Counted from the stretch's first letter, positions 1 to 10,028 are shown. The stretch is 64,000 nucleotides of DNA from Nocardia aurantiaca (GCF_009708175.1 NZ_WMBB01000005.1:124001-188000), one strand, 5' to 3'. Notes: generated from the letters alone by a model not told the origin. Made by a program: numbers and translations.

Positions 1-479
1 TCCGGGACGGGAGCGATCTTCTCGTTCTTGCCCTTGCCGTCCACGTTCGGGCCGCGGTCGGTGAGCCCGTAGAACTCGTCATGGGAGCCGGGCGCCGGCG
101 TGAACGCGGAACCGTAGCCGCTGGCCTGCACCGTCACTCCGCCGAACTCGCCGAGCGGCGGAATGTCGGTGGTGAACAGCCGCACCGCGTCGGTGGTGGC
201 GACGGTGATGCTGTCCGAACCGGTGTACCCCGCGGTGGGCGTGTACACCAGCGCGCCGTCGGTGCGCCGGCTCAGCGTGCCGTGCTGCGGGTCGGCGACG
301 GCGACCGCGGCCCGGCCGCCGGTCTTGGCCAGCAGCTGGTCCAGCGAGATCACCAGCGGCTGGCCGGCCGTGGCGGTGAAGTCTGCGGAGTCGGACCCCG
401 AGGAGCAGGCGGTTGTGACTGCGGAGGCGCAGACGACGGCGGCGACGAAGGCGCGGCGGGTGGCGGGACGAATTCTCAC
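1..479 (-). CDS. Phytase-like (esterase-like) lipoprotein, 3' end outside window
   Basis: The protein begins at GTG 479, the first start after an in-frame TGA, and runs off the left edge, so only about 159 N-terminal residues are visible. A basic signal peptide ends in the lipobox VTTAC, predicting an exported, lipid-anchored protein. The mature part contains LTDRGPNVDG, which resembles the opening strand of the esterase-like activity of phytase family. In that family the fold is a beta-propeller and the substrate is often unknown. The gene is divergent from dapB, with about 160 bases between the two starts. Family assignment rests on a short stretch; the lipoprotein call is firmer. Confidence 0.6.
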   Translation of the reverse strand, partial: MRIRPATRRAFVAAVVCASAVTTACSSGSDSADFTATAGQPLVISLDQLLAKTGGRAAVAVADPQHGTLSRRTDGALVYTPTAGYTGSDSITVATTDAVRLFTTDIPPLGEFGGVTVQASGYGSAFTPAPGSHDEFYGLTDRGPNVDGKGKNEKIAPVP

Positions 480-527
480 CTGGGTGTCGTATATGTCCGA
501 TCACACAGTTGGTTGACGTGTACTTGA

Positions 528-1885
<1,358 letters not shown>

Positions 1886-1940
1886 CCGGGATTTCGCAGG
1901 AAACCTGCCGGTAGGTTGCGACCGGGGTAAAGTCCGCCGG

Positions 1941-2588
1941 GTGAGGTTCATGGTGGGTTATGCGCTGGCGATAGCCTGCGCGACGATGGGGTCGCCTGCG
2001 GCGGGATCGGCCGTGGCGCGCGCGGACCCCGCGCCGTCATGCGTCGAGTCGGAGAACGGCTACAAACTGGAATGGCAGGTCAGCTGGTCGATCTATGAAG
2101 CCGAGCAGCAGAATCCGGCGGACGGGCGCTCGGTGACCGAAGTGGATCTGCCGATCACCATCGCCGCGCCACTGGACAAGGTGTGGGACGTGTACACCGA
2201 TCTCCGCAACGACATCGGCCGCCACTCCTTCCTCAGGGACATCATCGTTCACCGCGGCTGCGATGACGGCGATACGGTCATCACGGATTTCACCGCGCTC
2301 GAGGACATTCCGATAGGCCCGGTGACCTTCCCGGGTCACACCCAGGCCGAGCAGCGCCTGCACCCGAACGAGCACTACTACACCGCCGACAGCTGGGACG
2401 TCCCGAATGTGACCACCCACCAGCTGATCACCTTCACCGACAATGGCGACGGCACCACCACCGTCAACGAGCACCTGACGTTCGTCGCCGACGCGGCCCT
2501 GATCGACTTCACCACCGACAATGGCGTGGCCGCACACCGGGCCACCCAGGCGGGTATCAAGCAGGACATCGAAAGCGGCGCGCTCTGA
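1941..2588 (+). CDS. Secreted SRPBCC-fold protein
   Basis: The 215-residue product starts at GTG 1941 and carries an N-terminal signal peptide ending near GSAVARADP, so it is probably exported. The remaining residues have the pattern of a START/SRPBCC lipid-binding fold: a first strand with ITIAAPLDKVWDVYTDL, a central region rich in strands and a long C-terminal helix. Such proteins bind hydrophobic ligands or act as cyclases. Nothing visible identifies the ligand. It stands apart from the dapB pair by 55 bases. Confidence 0.65.
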   Translation: MRFMVGYALAIACATMGSPAAGSAVARADPAPSCVESENGYKLEWQVSWSIYEAEQQNPADGRSVTEVDLPITIAAPLDKVWDVYTDLRNDIGRHSFLRDIIVHRGCDDGDTVITDFTALEDIPIGPVTFPGHTQAEQRLHPNEHYYTADSWDVPNVTTHQLITFTDNGDGTTTVNEHLTFVADAALIDFTTDNGVAAHRATQAGIKQDIESGAL

Positions 2589-2621
2589 GGCGATTTCGCT
2601 TTCGGAACGCCAGGGCGGTGC

Positions 2622-3539
2622 TCAGGATGCCGGGTGCACGGTGCGCCAATGCTCGGCGATGTCGATGCGCCGGGCCAGCCACACCTTCTGGTGCGACCGC
2701 ACGTGATCGAGGAAGCGCTCGAGCGCCTTCGCCCGGGCGGGCTTGCCGATGATCCGGCAGTGCAGGCCCACCGACAGCATCTTCGGCGTGCCCGCCTCAC
2801 CCTCGGCGTAGAGCATGTCGAAGGCGTCCTTCAGGTAGGTGAAGAACTCTTCGCCATTGGCGAATCCGGCGGGGGAGGAGAACCGCATGTCATTGGATTC
2901 CAGGGTGTAGGGCACCACCAAATGGTTCTTGTCGCCGACCTTCACCCAGTAGGGCAGATCGTCGGCATAGGAGTCGGAGTCGTAGACGAATCCACCGTGC
3001 TCGACCACCAGCTCTCGGGTCCGCGGCGAGTCGCGGCCGGTGTACCAGCCCTTGGGCGCCTCACCGAAGAGCTCGGTGATGATGCGTACCGCCTCTTCCA
3101 GGTGCGCGCGCTCGGTCTCGGCGTCCATCATCTGGTAGGAGATCCAGCGCAGGCCGTGCGAGCAGATGTCGTAGCCGTTCCGCTTGAAGGCCGCGACCGC
3201 CTGCGGATTGCGCTCCAGCGCCCGCGCCACCCCGAAGATGGTCAGCGGGATGGCGCGCGATTCGAACAGCCGCAGCACCCGCCACAGTCCGGCGCGGGAG
3301 CCGTACTCGTAGATGCTCTCCATCGACATGTGCCGGTTCGGGAACGCCGCCGCCGGAACGATATCCGACAGGAAGGTCTCCGAGGCCTGGTCGCCGTCGA
3401 GCACATTGTTCTCGCCGCCCTCCTCGTAGTTGAGGACGAAGTTGACGGCGATGTTCGCCTTGCCCGGCCACTGCGGGTGCGGCGGGTTGGGGCCGTAGCC
3501 GACCATGTCCCGTGGGTAGTTCTGATCGACATCGCTCAT
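2622..3539 (-). CDS. puuE: Allantoinase PuuE, polysaccharide-deacetylase fold
   Basis: PuuE hydrolyses allantoin to allantoate and belongs to the polysaccharide-deacetylase (NodB) fold, not the amidohydrolase type of allantoinase. The 305-residue protein carries the family opening PRDMVGYGPNPPHPQWPG, then NFVLNYEEGGE, ICSHGLRW, GWYTGRDSPRTRELVVEHGG and LHCRIIGKPAR. It is the last gene of a three-gene minus-strand operon. Its ATG overlaps the allantoicase stop by four bases, so the consecutive enzymes of ureide breakdown are probably translationally coupled. Confidence 0.92.
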   Translation of the reverse strand: MSDVDQNYPRDMVGYGPNPPHPQWPGKANIAVNFVLNYEEGGENNVLDGDQASETFLSDIVPAAAFPNRHMSMESIYEYGSRAGLWRVLRLFESRAIPLTIFGVARALERNPQAVAAFKRNGYDICSHGLRWISYQMMDAETERAHLEEAVRIITELFGEAPKGWYTGRDSPRTRELVVEHGGFVYDSDSYADDLPYWVKVGDKNHLVVPYTLESNDMRFSSPAGFANGEEFFTYLKDAFDMLYAEGEAGTPKMLSVGLHCRIIGKPARAKALERFLDHVRSHQKVWLARRIDIAEHWRTVHPAS

Positions 3540-4567
3540 GCCGGCTCATTTTCCAGCTCGGCGCGCAGTCGCGTCCGAGCTTCGTCGGTAAGGCTGCCGT
3601 ACAGCCGCAGCCGGGCCAGCCCGCCGTCGGGGAAGGCGTCCAGGCGTACCTGCACGACCGACGCGCCGGAGTCGATGAGGAAGCGGTGGCGGGTGTCGGG
3701 TTGCAGGCGGGTGCGGCCCAGCAGTTCGACCTCGGTGCCGTCGGCGCGAATTCCGGTGAGGGAGCCCGCGCCCGGGCTGTTGAACAAGAAGTACGAGGTG
3801 TCGATCTCGACGGCGGTGATCACGCCCTCACCGGCCAACCGCACCAGCACCCAGTCGTTGGTGTTCTTGTCGCGGCGGCGCGCGGTCTCCCAGCCGTCGT
3901 CCATGCTGCGGGCGCGGCCGGGCATGAGCACGTTCTGGGGGTGTGAGAAGAAGCGGTTCGAGCAGTCGGCGATCAGGCCGCCGTTCTCCACCGCGGCCAG
4001 GTCGAACGGGCCGGACTCCAGCCAGTCCAGGTCCGGCTTGGCGATGCCGTGCACGCGCAGGCGGGCAATGCCGCCGTCGGGGAACATGCGCAGCCGCACG
4101 TGGGTCCAGCGCTTGGGGGAGTCCACCGCGAACGGGTTCCGCGCATCCCCGGACACCTTGGCGCGCTCGACGATAGTGGTCCAGCGCTCGGCGGAGACGA
4201 GCTCGTCGACCGACGGATTGCCCTCCACCGCAATGGCTTCCACCGACGCCTCGGGCGGGTAGTTGCCTTTGAACCAGGCGGTGTCCACCACGACGCCCCC
4301 GATCACACCGGGCACGCCCAGCCGGATGATCGCGGTGTCGCAGTCGTCGCCGGACGGATGGCCGCCGTCGCCGCCGCGGCGCCGACGGGTCTCCCAGCCG
4401 TCGTACACCTGGCCCTTGTGGCCGAAGGTGGCGGGGGAGTAGGTGGCCTGTTCGGGCCGGATGAGGTTCTCCTTCTCGGCGAAGGACTCGTCATTGGCCC
4501 ACAGCACGGCGCCGCCCAGGGTGCGCACGGCCAGATCGGGAAGCAGTGTGAAGTCAGCGTCGCTCAT
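3536..4567 (-). CDS. alc: Allantoicase
   Basis: Allantoicase converts allantoate to ureidoglycolate and urea. The 343-residue protein contains the two repeated jelly-roll halves of the family, each with a DGWETRRRR/DGWETARRR element, a DTAWFKGNYPP/DTSYFLFNSPG strand and a RLRMFPDGGIARLR/RLDAFPDGGLARLRLYG strand. ATG 4567 starts the family-like sequence; the open frame upstream of it is antisense to the neighbouring gene's coding frame and is not protein-like. It overlaps the DUF6986 gene before it and puuE after it by four bases each. Confidence 0.95.
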   Translation of the reverse strand: MSDADFTLLPDLAVRTLGGAVLWANDESFAEKENLIRPEQATYSPATFGHKGQVYDGWETRRRRGGDGGHPSGDDCDTAIIRLGVPGVIGGVVVDTAWFKGNYPPEASVEAIAVEGNPSVDELVSAERWTTIVERAKVSGDARNPFAVDSPKRWTHVRLRMFPDGGIARLRVHGIAKPDLDWLESGPFDLAAVENGGLIADCSNRFFSHPQNVLMPGRARSMDDGWETARRRDKNTNDWVLVRLAGEGVITAVEIDTSYFLFNSPGAGSLTGIRADGTEVELLGRTRLQPDTRHRFLIDSGASVVQVRLDAFPDGGLARLRLYGSLTDEARTRLRAELENEPA

Positions 4568-5778
4568 AGCGCCGGAACCGTCCTTTCTCGCAGTTGACGC
4601 AATACCTCGACGGTGGCTTCGGGGGAGATCGCGGTCACCTCGGCGGGATCGAAGGCGCCGCACTCCAATCCGCGCAGCACCACGGTCGCCAGCGCCTGCG
4701 CGGTGGCCGGCTCGTCCATCACCGCGCCGCCCTGGCGGTCCAGGTAGCGGCCGATACGTGGGGCGGCGATGCCCAGGCCCGCACGGAAGAAGGCGAAGGT
4801 GGCCAGCCAGCGGGTGACCAGGTGACCGGCGCCCATGTCCCAGCCCTGGTAGTAGCCGCGCTCGAGCGAGCGGGTGACCAGGCGGAAGTGCCGCGATAAC
4901 GCCGCGCGCACCTCCGCGTCGGCGCCGAGGGGCAGCACCTGGGTGGAGCCGTCGCACACCCACACCCCGGTGGCGGCGGCAGCGGCCTGCATGACGGCCT
5001 TGGCGTGGTCGGCGACCGGATGCTCCAGTGACTGGAAACTGGGCGCGATACCGCAGGCGGCGCTGTAATCGTAAGTGCCGTAGTGCAATCCGGTGCAGCG
5101 TCCGGCCGAGCGCTGGATCAGCCGCGCGACCGGCGCGGTGCCGTCGGCGGCGATGATGGCCTGCGGGCTCTCGATCTGCAGCTCGAACCTCAGCGACCCG
5201 GCTGCCAGCTCGTGCGCGGATTCGATGGCCTCGCACAGGTCCACGGCCAGAGCGGCCTGCTCGACGTGGCGGATCTTGGGCACGGTGAACACGAAGCCCC
5301 CGGGCACGCCACCCGCGCCTTCGAGGACCTTCTCCAGGGTGCGCACGGCGCGTGCCCATTCCGGGGTGGTGAGGCCCTTCATGCGAATGCCGCGCGAGGA
5401 TACCTCGGAGGGAAGGGCTTTCAATACCGCACCGGCGTGCAGGGCATCGCGGTCCTCGATCTCGTCGCCGCGGGAGCCGTAGCCGTCCTCGAAATCGAAG
5501 CGCAGGTCCTGGATGGGGCGCTCGCGCAGGGTCGTGAAAACCCGGTCCACGACGTCCGCACCCGCCAGCCCGATCAGCAGGTCGTGCTGGCTGTGCGCGA
5601 GTTCCACTGCGGCCGCGCCCCATTGGGCGGGCAGGTCGGCCGAGGCGTTCGCACCGCAGACGTACGCGGTGTGCACCGGCTGGCCCGGGCGGTCGCCCGG
5701 ATAGAGCCGCAGCAGCTCCGAATCCACGGCCTGCAAACGGGATTCGATCCCGTTCACTGTCTCCGGTGACAGCGTCAC
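4564..5778 (-). CDS. DUF6986 protein, CitE/HpcH aldolase-lyase superfamily
   Basis: This 404-residue protein opens the ureide operon from GTG 5778. It resembles the CitE/HpcH-type TIM-barrel lyases: FDFEDGYG (about residues 94-101) matches the metal- or acid-binding strand, MKGLTTPEWARA carries a possible active-site segment, and VPKI, ELQIESP and GTYDYSAACG mark later barrel strands. I place it in DUF6986, whose reaction is unknown. Being fused by overlap to allantoicase and allantoinase, it could act on ureidoglycolate or the glyoxylate it releases; that is inference. No ureidoglycolate lyase of the known types is visible nearby. Confidence 0.7.
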   Translation of the reverse strand: MTLSPETVNGIESRLQAVDSELLRLYPGDRPGQPVHTAYVCGANASADLPAQWGAAAVELAHSQHDLLIGLAGADVVDRVFTTLRERPIQDLRFDFEDGYGSRGDEIEDRDALHAGAVLKALPSEVSSRGIRMKGLTTPEWARAVRTLEKVLEGAGGVPGGFVFTVPKIRHVEQAALAVDLCEAIESAHELAAGSLRFELQIESPQAIIAADGTAPVARLIQRSAGRCTGLHYGTYDYSAACGIAPSFQSLEHPVADHAKAVMQAAAAATGVWVCDGSTQVLPLGADAEVRAALSRHFRLVTRSLERGYYQGWDMGAGHLVTRWLATFAFFRAGLGIAAPRIGRYLDRQGGAVMDEPATAQALATVVLRGLECGAFDPAEVTAISPEATVEVLRQLRERTVPAL

Positions 5779-5882
5779 GCTCGGGCCTCCTGTTCCTCGA
5801 GGGCGAAATCGGCGAGCGATCTCACGGACGTCTGCGGTAACGGAACCGCCAATTCCCCGCGGTCGGACTTACGCAGCCTCAT
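5775..5882 (-). CDS. Possible 35-residue leader ORF of the ureide operon
   Basis: A short frame starts at ATG 5882 and its TGA overlaps the GTG of the DUF6986 gene (GTGA), the same overlap used throughout this operon. The peptide is MRLRKSDRGE... ending EEQEARA and resembles no family I know. The sequence GAGGAACAGGAGG inside it can serve as ribosome binding site for the next gene. It may be a genuine coupled leader, a decayed gene tail, or chance. Confidence 0.3.
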   Translation of the reverse strand: MRLRKSDRGELAVPLPQTSVRSLADFALEEQEARA

Positions 5883-5902
5883 GGTGGCCGACGACTGCGC
5901 GG

Positions 5903-6156
5903 TCAGTGTGGTGGCGGCGCCCCGTCCGCCACGGGCACCCCGACCTTCTCGGTGTATTCACACAGATCCCCCATCCCCCCGTAGCCGAGCACGATGGCGT
6001 CCGAGCTGTCGGCCTGCGCGGCCTCGCGGCAGGCGTCGGCGATGACCTTGCGCGCCTCGTGGTCCTCGAGTTCCCGGGATCTCGCGGGCGCGCGCCTTCG
6101 CGCGAATGCGTTCCCACGGACCCAACCCTAGTCCGTCGACGAGCCGAGCCCGCGGC
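5903..6156 (-). pseudogene. Decayed Asp/Glu/hydantoin-type racemase fragment
   Basis: Reading the minus strand in two frames gives pieces of one protein. GLGPWERIRAKARAREI (about 6140-6080) is followed in a shifted frame by LEDHEARKVIADACREA and then SDAIVLGYGGMGDL and EKVGVPVADG, ending at TGA 5903-5905. The second part matches the C-terminal active-site region of aspartate/glutamate/hydantoin racemases (consensus ADAIVLGCAGMADL...GVPVIDG), but the catalytic Cys is Tyr here. The N-terminal half is missing and a frameshift is needed. Allantoin racemases belong to this family, which suits the position upstream of an allantoin operon. Confidence 0.6.
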
Positions 6157-6205
6157 TCTCACCGGTGGTGACCGAGGGTGTGGCGGGTGCCCGACCGAGT
6201 GTGGG

Positions 6206-6652
6206 TCAGCTCTCGTCGGTGTCGTAGCCGAGGGCCTTGAGCGAAAGGCGGTGCAGGGTTTCCCTTTCCGTCGGCGTCAGGCGGGCGAGCAGCACATCGG
6301 TAGCGGCGAATATCTTCGCGTCGGTCTCCTCACGGACCCTATTGCCCGCGGCGGTGATGGCCAGACGGTATTTCCGGCGGTCCTCCGGGTCGCGATTGCG
6401 GGTGACCAGTCCGGCCTGCTCGAGGCTGTCGATCAGCCGCACCACCTCGCTGCGGTCGATCTCCATGACGTTGGCCATCTCCTGCTGGGAGATCTCGTTG
6501 CGCTCGGCGAGGTAGGTGAGCACCCAGTGCTCGCGCAGCGGCGTCCCGAGCTGGGCGTGCATGGCCTTGTGCAGTTTGCCCAGGGCGTAGGTCGGGTGGC
6601 GCAGCAGGCCGGTGGGGTGGAACTCGGCCGGGCCGGAAGGTTCTTCGGTCAC
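6206..6652 (-). CDS. MarR-family transcriptional regulator
   Basis: A winged-helix regulator of 148 residues if translated from GTG 6652; ATG starts at 6686 and 6703 would lengthen it. The MarR pattern is clear: HWVLTYLAERNEISQQEMANVM, the recognition region DRSEVVRLIDSLEQAGLV, and the wing RNRDPEDRRKYRLAITAAG. It is divergent from an MFS exporter with 86 bases between the chosen starts, the usual layout for a MarR repressor of a drug-efflux gene. Two inverted repeats lie in the shared promoter. Confidence 0.88.
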   Translation of the reverse strand: MTEEPSGPAEFHPTGLLRHPTYALGKLHKAMHAQLGTPLREHWVLTYLAERNEISQQEMANVMEIDRSEVVRLIDSLEQAGLVTRNRDPEDRRKYRLAITAAGNRVREETDAKIFAATDVLLARLTPTERETLHRLSLKALGYDTDES

Positions 6653-6671
6653 CCGCCGATTATATCTATTG

Positions 6672-6715
6672 TTGAGTAGTTCAATCATTGTTAGTCTCTG
6701 CAATTGAGTTGCTCA
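6672..6715. promoter_or_regulatory. Probable MarR operators between marR and MFS gene
   Basis: Two related inverted repeats stand in this AT-rich stretch: TTGAGTAGTTCAA at 6672-6684 (TTGA/TCAA arms) and TGAGTTGCTCA at 6705-6715 (exact arms around TTG). Both sit between the divergent MarR and MFS starts, where an autorepressor would bind. The assignment to this MarR protein is inferred from position. Confidence 0.5.
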
Positions 6716-6738
6716 TCAACTATCGAAGGAGAGGTCCG

Positions 6739-8184
6739 ATGACGCAAATGCGTTCGGACACCGAGACATCCGGCGTCGGAGTGCCGGCTGATGTTCCCGC
6801 GCCCGCCGATTCCGAGAAGATCCCCGCGCATGTCTGGCGCACCGCCGCGGTGGTGGTGTTCGGCGCGGTCATGGGCATGTTGGACACCTCACTGGTCAAT
6901 ATCGGCCTGCGCACCATCGGGTCCGATCTCGGCGCGTCGCTGGCCACGATTCAGTGGGTGGCGAGCGGATATCTGCTCGCCCTTGGTGTTTCGCTCACCG
7001 TGTGCGGATGGCTGGCGCGGCGCGTGGGCGTGACCCGGCTGTGGCTGTGGGCGCTGGTCGCCTTCACCGTGACCTCGGCGGTGTGCGCCTTCGCGCCGAC
7101 CGCCGGCTGGCTGATCGGCCTGCGCATCCTGCAGGGGCTCGCCGCGGGTCTGATGATCCCGGCCGGGCAGACGATCCTGGGTCAGGCGGCCGGGCCGCAG
7201 CGCATGGGCCGGGTGATGGGCGTGGTCGGCATCGCCGTCGTGGGCGCACCCGCCATCGGGCCGACCATCGGCGGGGTCATGCTGGCGCACTGGAACTGGA
7301 AGTGGTTGTTCCTCATCAACATTCCGTTCGGGCTGGCCGGAATGGCGCTCGGGTTGCGATATCTGCCACGGTCCACCGGCGCGGCGGTGCAGCGGCTGGA
7401 TGTGATCGGACTGGTGCTCGCGGGAGGCGGGGTGTCCGCGATCGTGTTCGGACTGTCCGAGATCGGCACGACCGGGTCGGTGACCTCGCTGTCGGTATGG
7501 CTGCCGGTGGTGTTGGGCCTCGCCGGTCTGACCGGGTTCCTCGTTCGCGCCCGGCGTACTGCGCGGCCGCTGCTGGATATCCGGTTGTTCGGCAACCGGG
7601 CCTTCGCCGCCGCCACCGGTGCCGGCTTCTTCGCGGGCGGGGCCATGTTCGGCGTGATGGTGTTGCTGCCCTTGTACTTCCAGGTCCTGCACGGCTCCGG
7701 ACTGATCCGCACCGGCGTGGATCTGCTCGGCTACGGCCTCGGCGGCATCATCATGCTGCCGTTGGGCGGACGGTTGACCGACCGGTTCGGCGGCGGCCGG
7801 GTCGCGGTGATCGGCAATCTCTGCATTGCCGCCGCCGTGCTGCCGTTCGCCTTTCTGCCGGTCGACGCGAACGGGATCCTGATCCAGTTCCTGCTGTTCG
7901 CGGCGGGTATGGCCACGGGTGTGGGCGCCATGCCACTGGTGTCGGCGGCGTACGCGGCGGTCCGGCACGACCAGCTTCCCGACGCCACCGCCTTCGTGAA
8001 CATCCTGCAGCGGGTGGGGGGCGCGGTCGGCGTGGCGCTGGTCGCGGTAATCCTCTCCCGCGCAACGGCATTCGGATGGGCGACCGTGTCCGGCTATCAC
8101 CTCGCCTTCGGTGGCCTGGCCGTCCTCTCGATGGTGGCCTCCGCCGCCTCCACGGTCCTGCGCAGCCATCAGCGGCAGGCCTGA
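6739..8184 (+). CDS. MFS drug exporter, DHA2 (EmrB/QacA) type
   Basis: A 481-residue membrane transporter with about 14 hydrophobic segments. The N-terminal signature MGMLDTSLVNIGLRTIG and the region GRVMGVVGIAVVGAPAIGPTIGG with NWKWLFLINIPFG are typical of proton-coupled DHA2 exporters. ATG 6739 has GAAGGAGAGG at proper distance; an upstream in-frame ATG at 6688 lies inside the operator region and is unlikely. The divergent MarR gene probably represses it. The substrate cannot be read from the sequence. Confidence 0.9.
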   Translation: MTQMRSDTETSGVGVPADVPAPADSEKIPAHVWRTAAVVVFGAVMGMLDTSLVNIGLRTIGSDLGASLATIQWVASGYLLALGVSLTVCGWLARRVGVTRLWLWALVAFTVTSAVCAFAPTAGWLIGLRILQGLAAGLMIPAGQTILGQAAGPQRMGRVMGVVGIAVVGAPAIGPTIGGVMLAHWNWKWLFLINIPFGLAGMALGLRYLPRSTGAAVQRLDVIGLVLAGGGVSAIVFGLSEIGTTGSVTSLSVWLPVVLGLAGLTGFLVRARRTARPLLDIRLFGNRAFAAATGAGFFAGGAMFGVMVLLPLYFQVLHGSGLIRTGVDLLGYGLGGIIMLPLGGRLTDRFGGGRVAVIGNLCIAAAVLPFAFLPVDANGILIQFLLFAAGMATGVGAMPLVSAAYAAVRHDQLPDATAFVNILQRVGGAVGVALVAVILSRATAFGWATVSGYHLAFGGLAVLSMVASAASTVLRSHQRQA

Positions 8185-8234
8185 TGTGACGAACGGGCCT
8201 GTCGCCGGTCGGGGTTCCGCGCGACACTGACCTG

Positions 8235-8819
8235 GTGAAGGATTCCGAACCCCTCGCATCCCGCAGCAGCCGCGTCGAGCGGTTCCTGCGGGATCGCGGC
8301 GCGGACACCATCGACCACCCGGGCGGCACCCTCCTAGCGCATTTGCGGCGCGTCGCCGGCACCCTCGCGGCATGGGGCCACGACGGCGATCTCCAGCTCG
8401 CCGGGCTCGCCCACGCCGTATACGGCACCGACGGGTTCGACCTCGCGCTGGTCGAATTGCCGGACCGCCCAATGGTTGTCGAGCTGGTCGGCGCCCGCGC
8501 CGAGGCCCTGATCTACCAGTACGCCGCCTGCGACCGTGGAACCGTCTATCCTCGTATCGACGCGACTCCCGTTGTCTTCCTGGACCGGTTCACCGGCGGC
8601 GAATTCGAGCCCACCGCACTGGATTTCAAGGCATTCCTCGAGCTTTCCGTCGCCAACGAGCTCGATGTGGTCACCCAGAACGCGAAACTGGGAGCCGAAT
8701 ACGGCCCAGGGCTGTATCAGCTCTTCTCCCGCATCCGCCCGCACCTCACTCTGGCCGCGTGGTCGGCCTGCGGGTCCCGACTCGCGTCCTTCGCCGTCCG
8801 TGATCCCCGCTCCAGCTAG
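8235..8819 (+). CDS. DUF6817-type protein
   Basis: A 194-residue soluble protein starting at GTG 8235. The N-terminal half has the pattern HPGGTLLAHLRRVAGTLAAWGHDGDLQLAGLAHAVYGTDGF split over residues 22-62, in which the spaced histidines resemble an HD-like metal site. This is the layout I know from DUF6817 proteins. The C-terminal half, with ELSVANELDVV, resembles a helical extension. The biochemical role is unknown. It is not obviously co-transcribed with either neighbour: 50 bases separate it from the MFS gene and 51 from the lipase. Confidence 0.6.
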   Translation: MKDSEPLASRSSRVERFLRDRGADTIDHPGGTLLAHLRRVAGTLAAWGHDGDLQLAGLAHAVYGTDGFDLALVELPDRPMVVELVGARAEALIYQYAACDRGTVYPRIDATPVVFLDRFTGGEFEPTALDFKAFLELSVANELDVVTQNAKLGAEYGPGLYQLFSRIRPHLTLAAWSACGSRLASFAVRDPRSS

Positions 8820-8870
8820 GTTGGAGCCAACCGAGGCGACTGCCACCGAAACCCGATCCGAAGGAGCGGC

Positions 8871-10028
8871 ATGCGCGCAGCAATCGTCTTCCCGGTACTG
8901 GCCGCACTGGTTGTAGCGGCGTGCGGCACATCCTCTCAGACGCACGCGCCGAAGACGGACTCGCCCGGATCCCTGGTATCACAGCGAGCAATGGGCAATC
9001 TGGATTCCACGCTGACGGCGGCCATGTCGTCGGCCACCTACATCCGGTACCGGTCGACCTCCCCGGCGGGAAAGCCGATCGAGGTATCGGGGGCCGTCTT
9101 CCTCCCCATCGGCGAGCCGCCGCCGGGCGGGTGGCCGGTCATCGCCTTCGGGCACGGCACCTCCGGCGTCGTAAGCGCCTGTGCCCCGACCAATTCGCCC
9201 ACCCTGTTCGGGTCCGCGCCCACGGTGGCTCAACTCCTGGCCGGTCACCGAGCCGTGGTGATGACCAACTATCAGGGCCTGGACGGTCCCGGTGACGCGC
9301 CATATCTGGACACCCCGTCCTCCGGCTACGACGTTCTCGATTCGATCCGTGCCGCGCGCTCCACCGGGCTGCCGCTGTCGCCCGATGCCGTCCTCGTCGG
9401 CGCCTCCCAGGGCGGCCGCGCCGCCGAATCGGCCGCCGAGACCGTGAAATCCTATGCGCCGGAACTGAAGTTCCGCGGTGTCGTGCTGCTGTCGCCCGCC
9501 CTGGAACTCCAGCTCGTCGACACCGTCCGCACGGGCGCCCTCAAAGCTCCCGATCAATATCTGATCATCCCGTATGTTGTTGCGGCAGTGCGCTACAGCA
9601 CCCCGGGGTACCGCTACGACCAGATCCTGCACGGCGATCTCCTCACCGCCGCGCCGCATCTCGAAGCACACTGCGCCGGCAATCTCACACCCGCCGATCT
9701 CGCTCTGGGCGTCACCGCAACCCCCGCCGAGGCCCGCTTCGTCGACGACGCCGCGGCCCGTCCCTTCATCGATCTCCAGTCCCGGACCAACCTCCCCCAA
9801 TCCGCGACCCCGCTGCCGACCTACATAGTCCGCGGCGACGCCGACAAGCTGGTGGATACCGCCTGGTCCACCGCCGCGATCGCCAAGATGTGCACCCTCG
9901 GCACCCCTGTCCACGACCTGACGATCCCCGGCGGCCACGACGCTCCCGCGACGGTGACCGCCCAATGGCTGTCCTGGATCGACGATCTGTTCGCGGACAA
10001 GCCCTTTCCATCGACCTGCCCGCGCTGA
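8871..10028 (+). CDS. Secreted lipase-family lipoprotein
   Basis: A 385-residue exported alpha/beta hydrolase. The signal peptide ends in the lipobox VVAAC, so the enzyme is probably lipid-anchored. The body has the secretory-lipase (LIP) pattern: GHGTSGVVSACAPTN near residue 100, the nucleophile elbow GASQGGRAA, and GDADKLVD followed by GGHDAP for the acid and histidine of the triad. Families like this hydrolyse acylglycerols or other esters outside the membrane. AAGGAGCGGC precedes ATG 8871. Confidence 0.85.
   Translation: MRAAIVFPVLAALVVAACGTSSQTHAPKTDSPGSLVSQRAMGNLDSTLTAAMSSATYIRYRSTSPAGKPIEVSGAVFLPIGEPPPGGWPVIAFGHGTSGVVSACAPTNSPTLFGSAPTVAQLLAGHRAVVMTNYQGLDGPGDAPYLDTPSSGYDVLDSIRAARSTGLPLSPDAVLVGASQGGRAAESAAETVKSYAPELKFRGVVLLSPALELQLVDTVRTGALKAPDQYLIIPYVVAAVRYSTPGYRYDQILHGDLLTAAPHLEAHCAGNLTPADLALGVTATPAEARFVDDAAARPFIDLQSRTNLPQSATPLPTYIVRGDADKLVDTAWSTAAIAKMCTLGTPVHDLTIPGGHDAPATVTAQWLSWIDDLFADKPFPSTCPR

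Noticed and set aside
2634..4262. 542-codon plus-strand frame opposite puuE and alc
   Set aside because: It is the antisense shadow of two well-recognised genes; its predicted peptide is low in motif content and rich in Val/Gly/His/Arg, as expected from the reverse of GC-rich codons.
3536..5623. 695-codon reading of the allantoicase frame as a long fusion
   Set aside because: The part upstream of 4567 overlaps the DUF6986 gene in another frame and is Arg/Pro-rich; the family-like sequence begins at ATG 4567 with the same four-base overlap as its neighbours.
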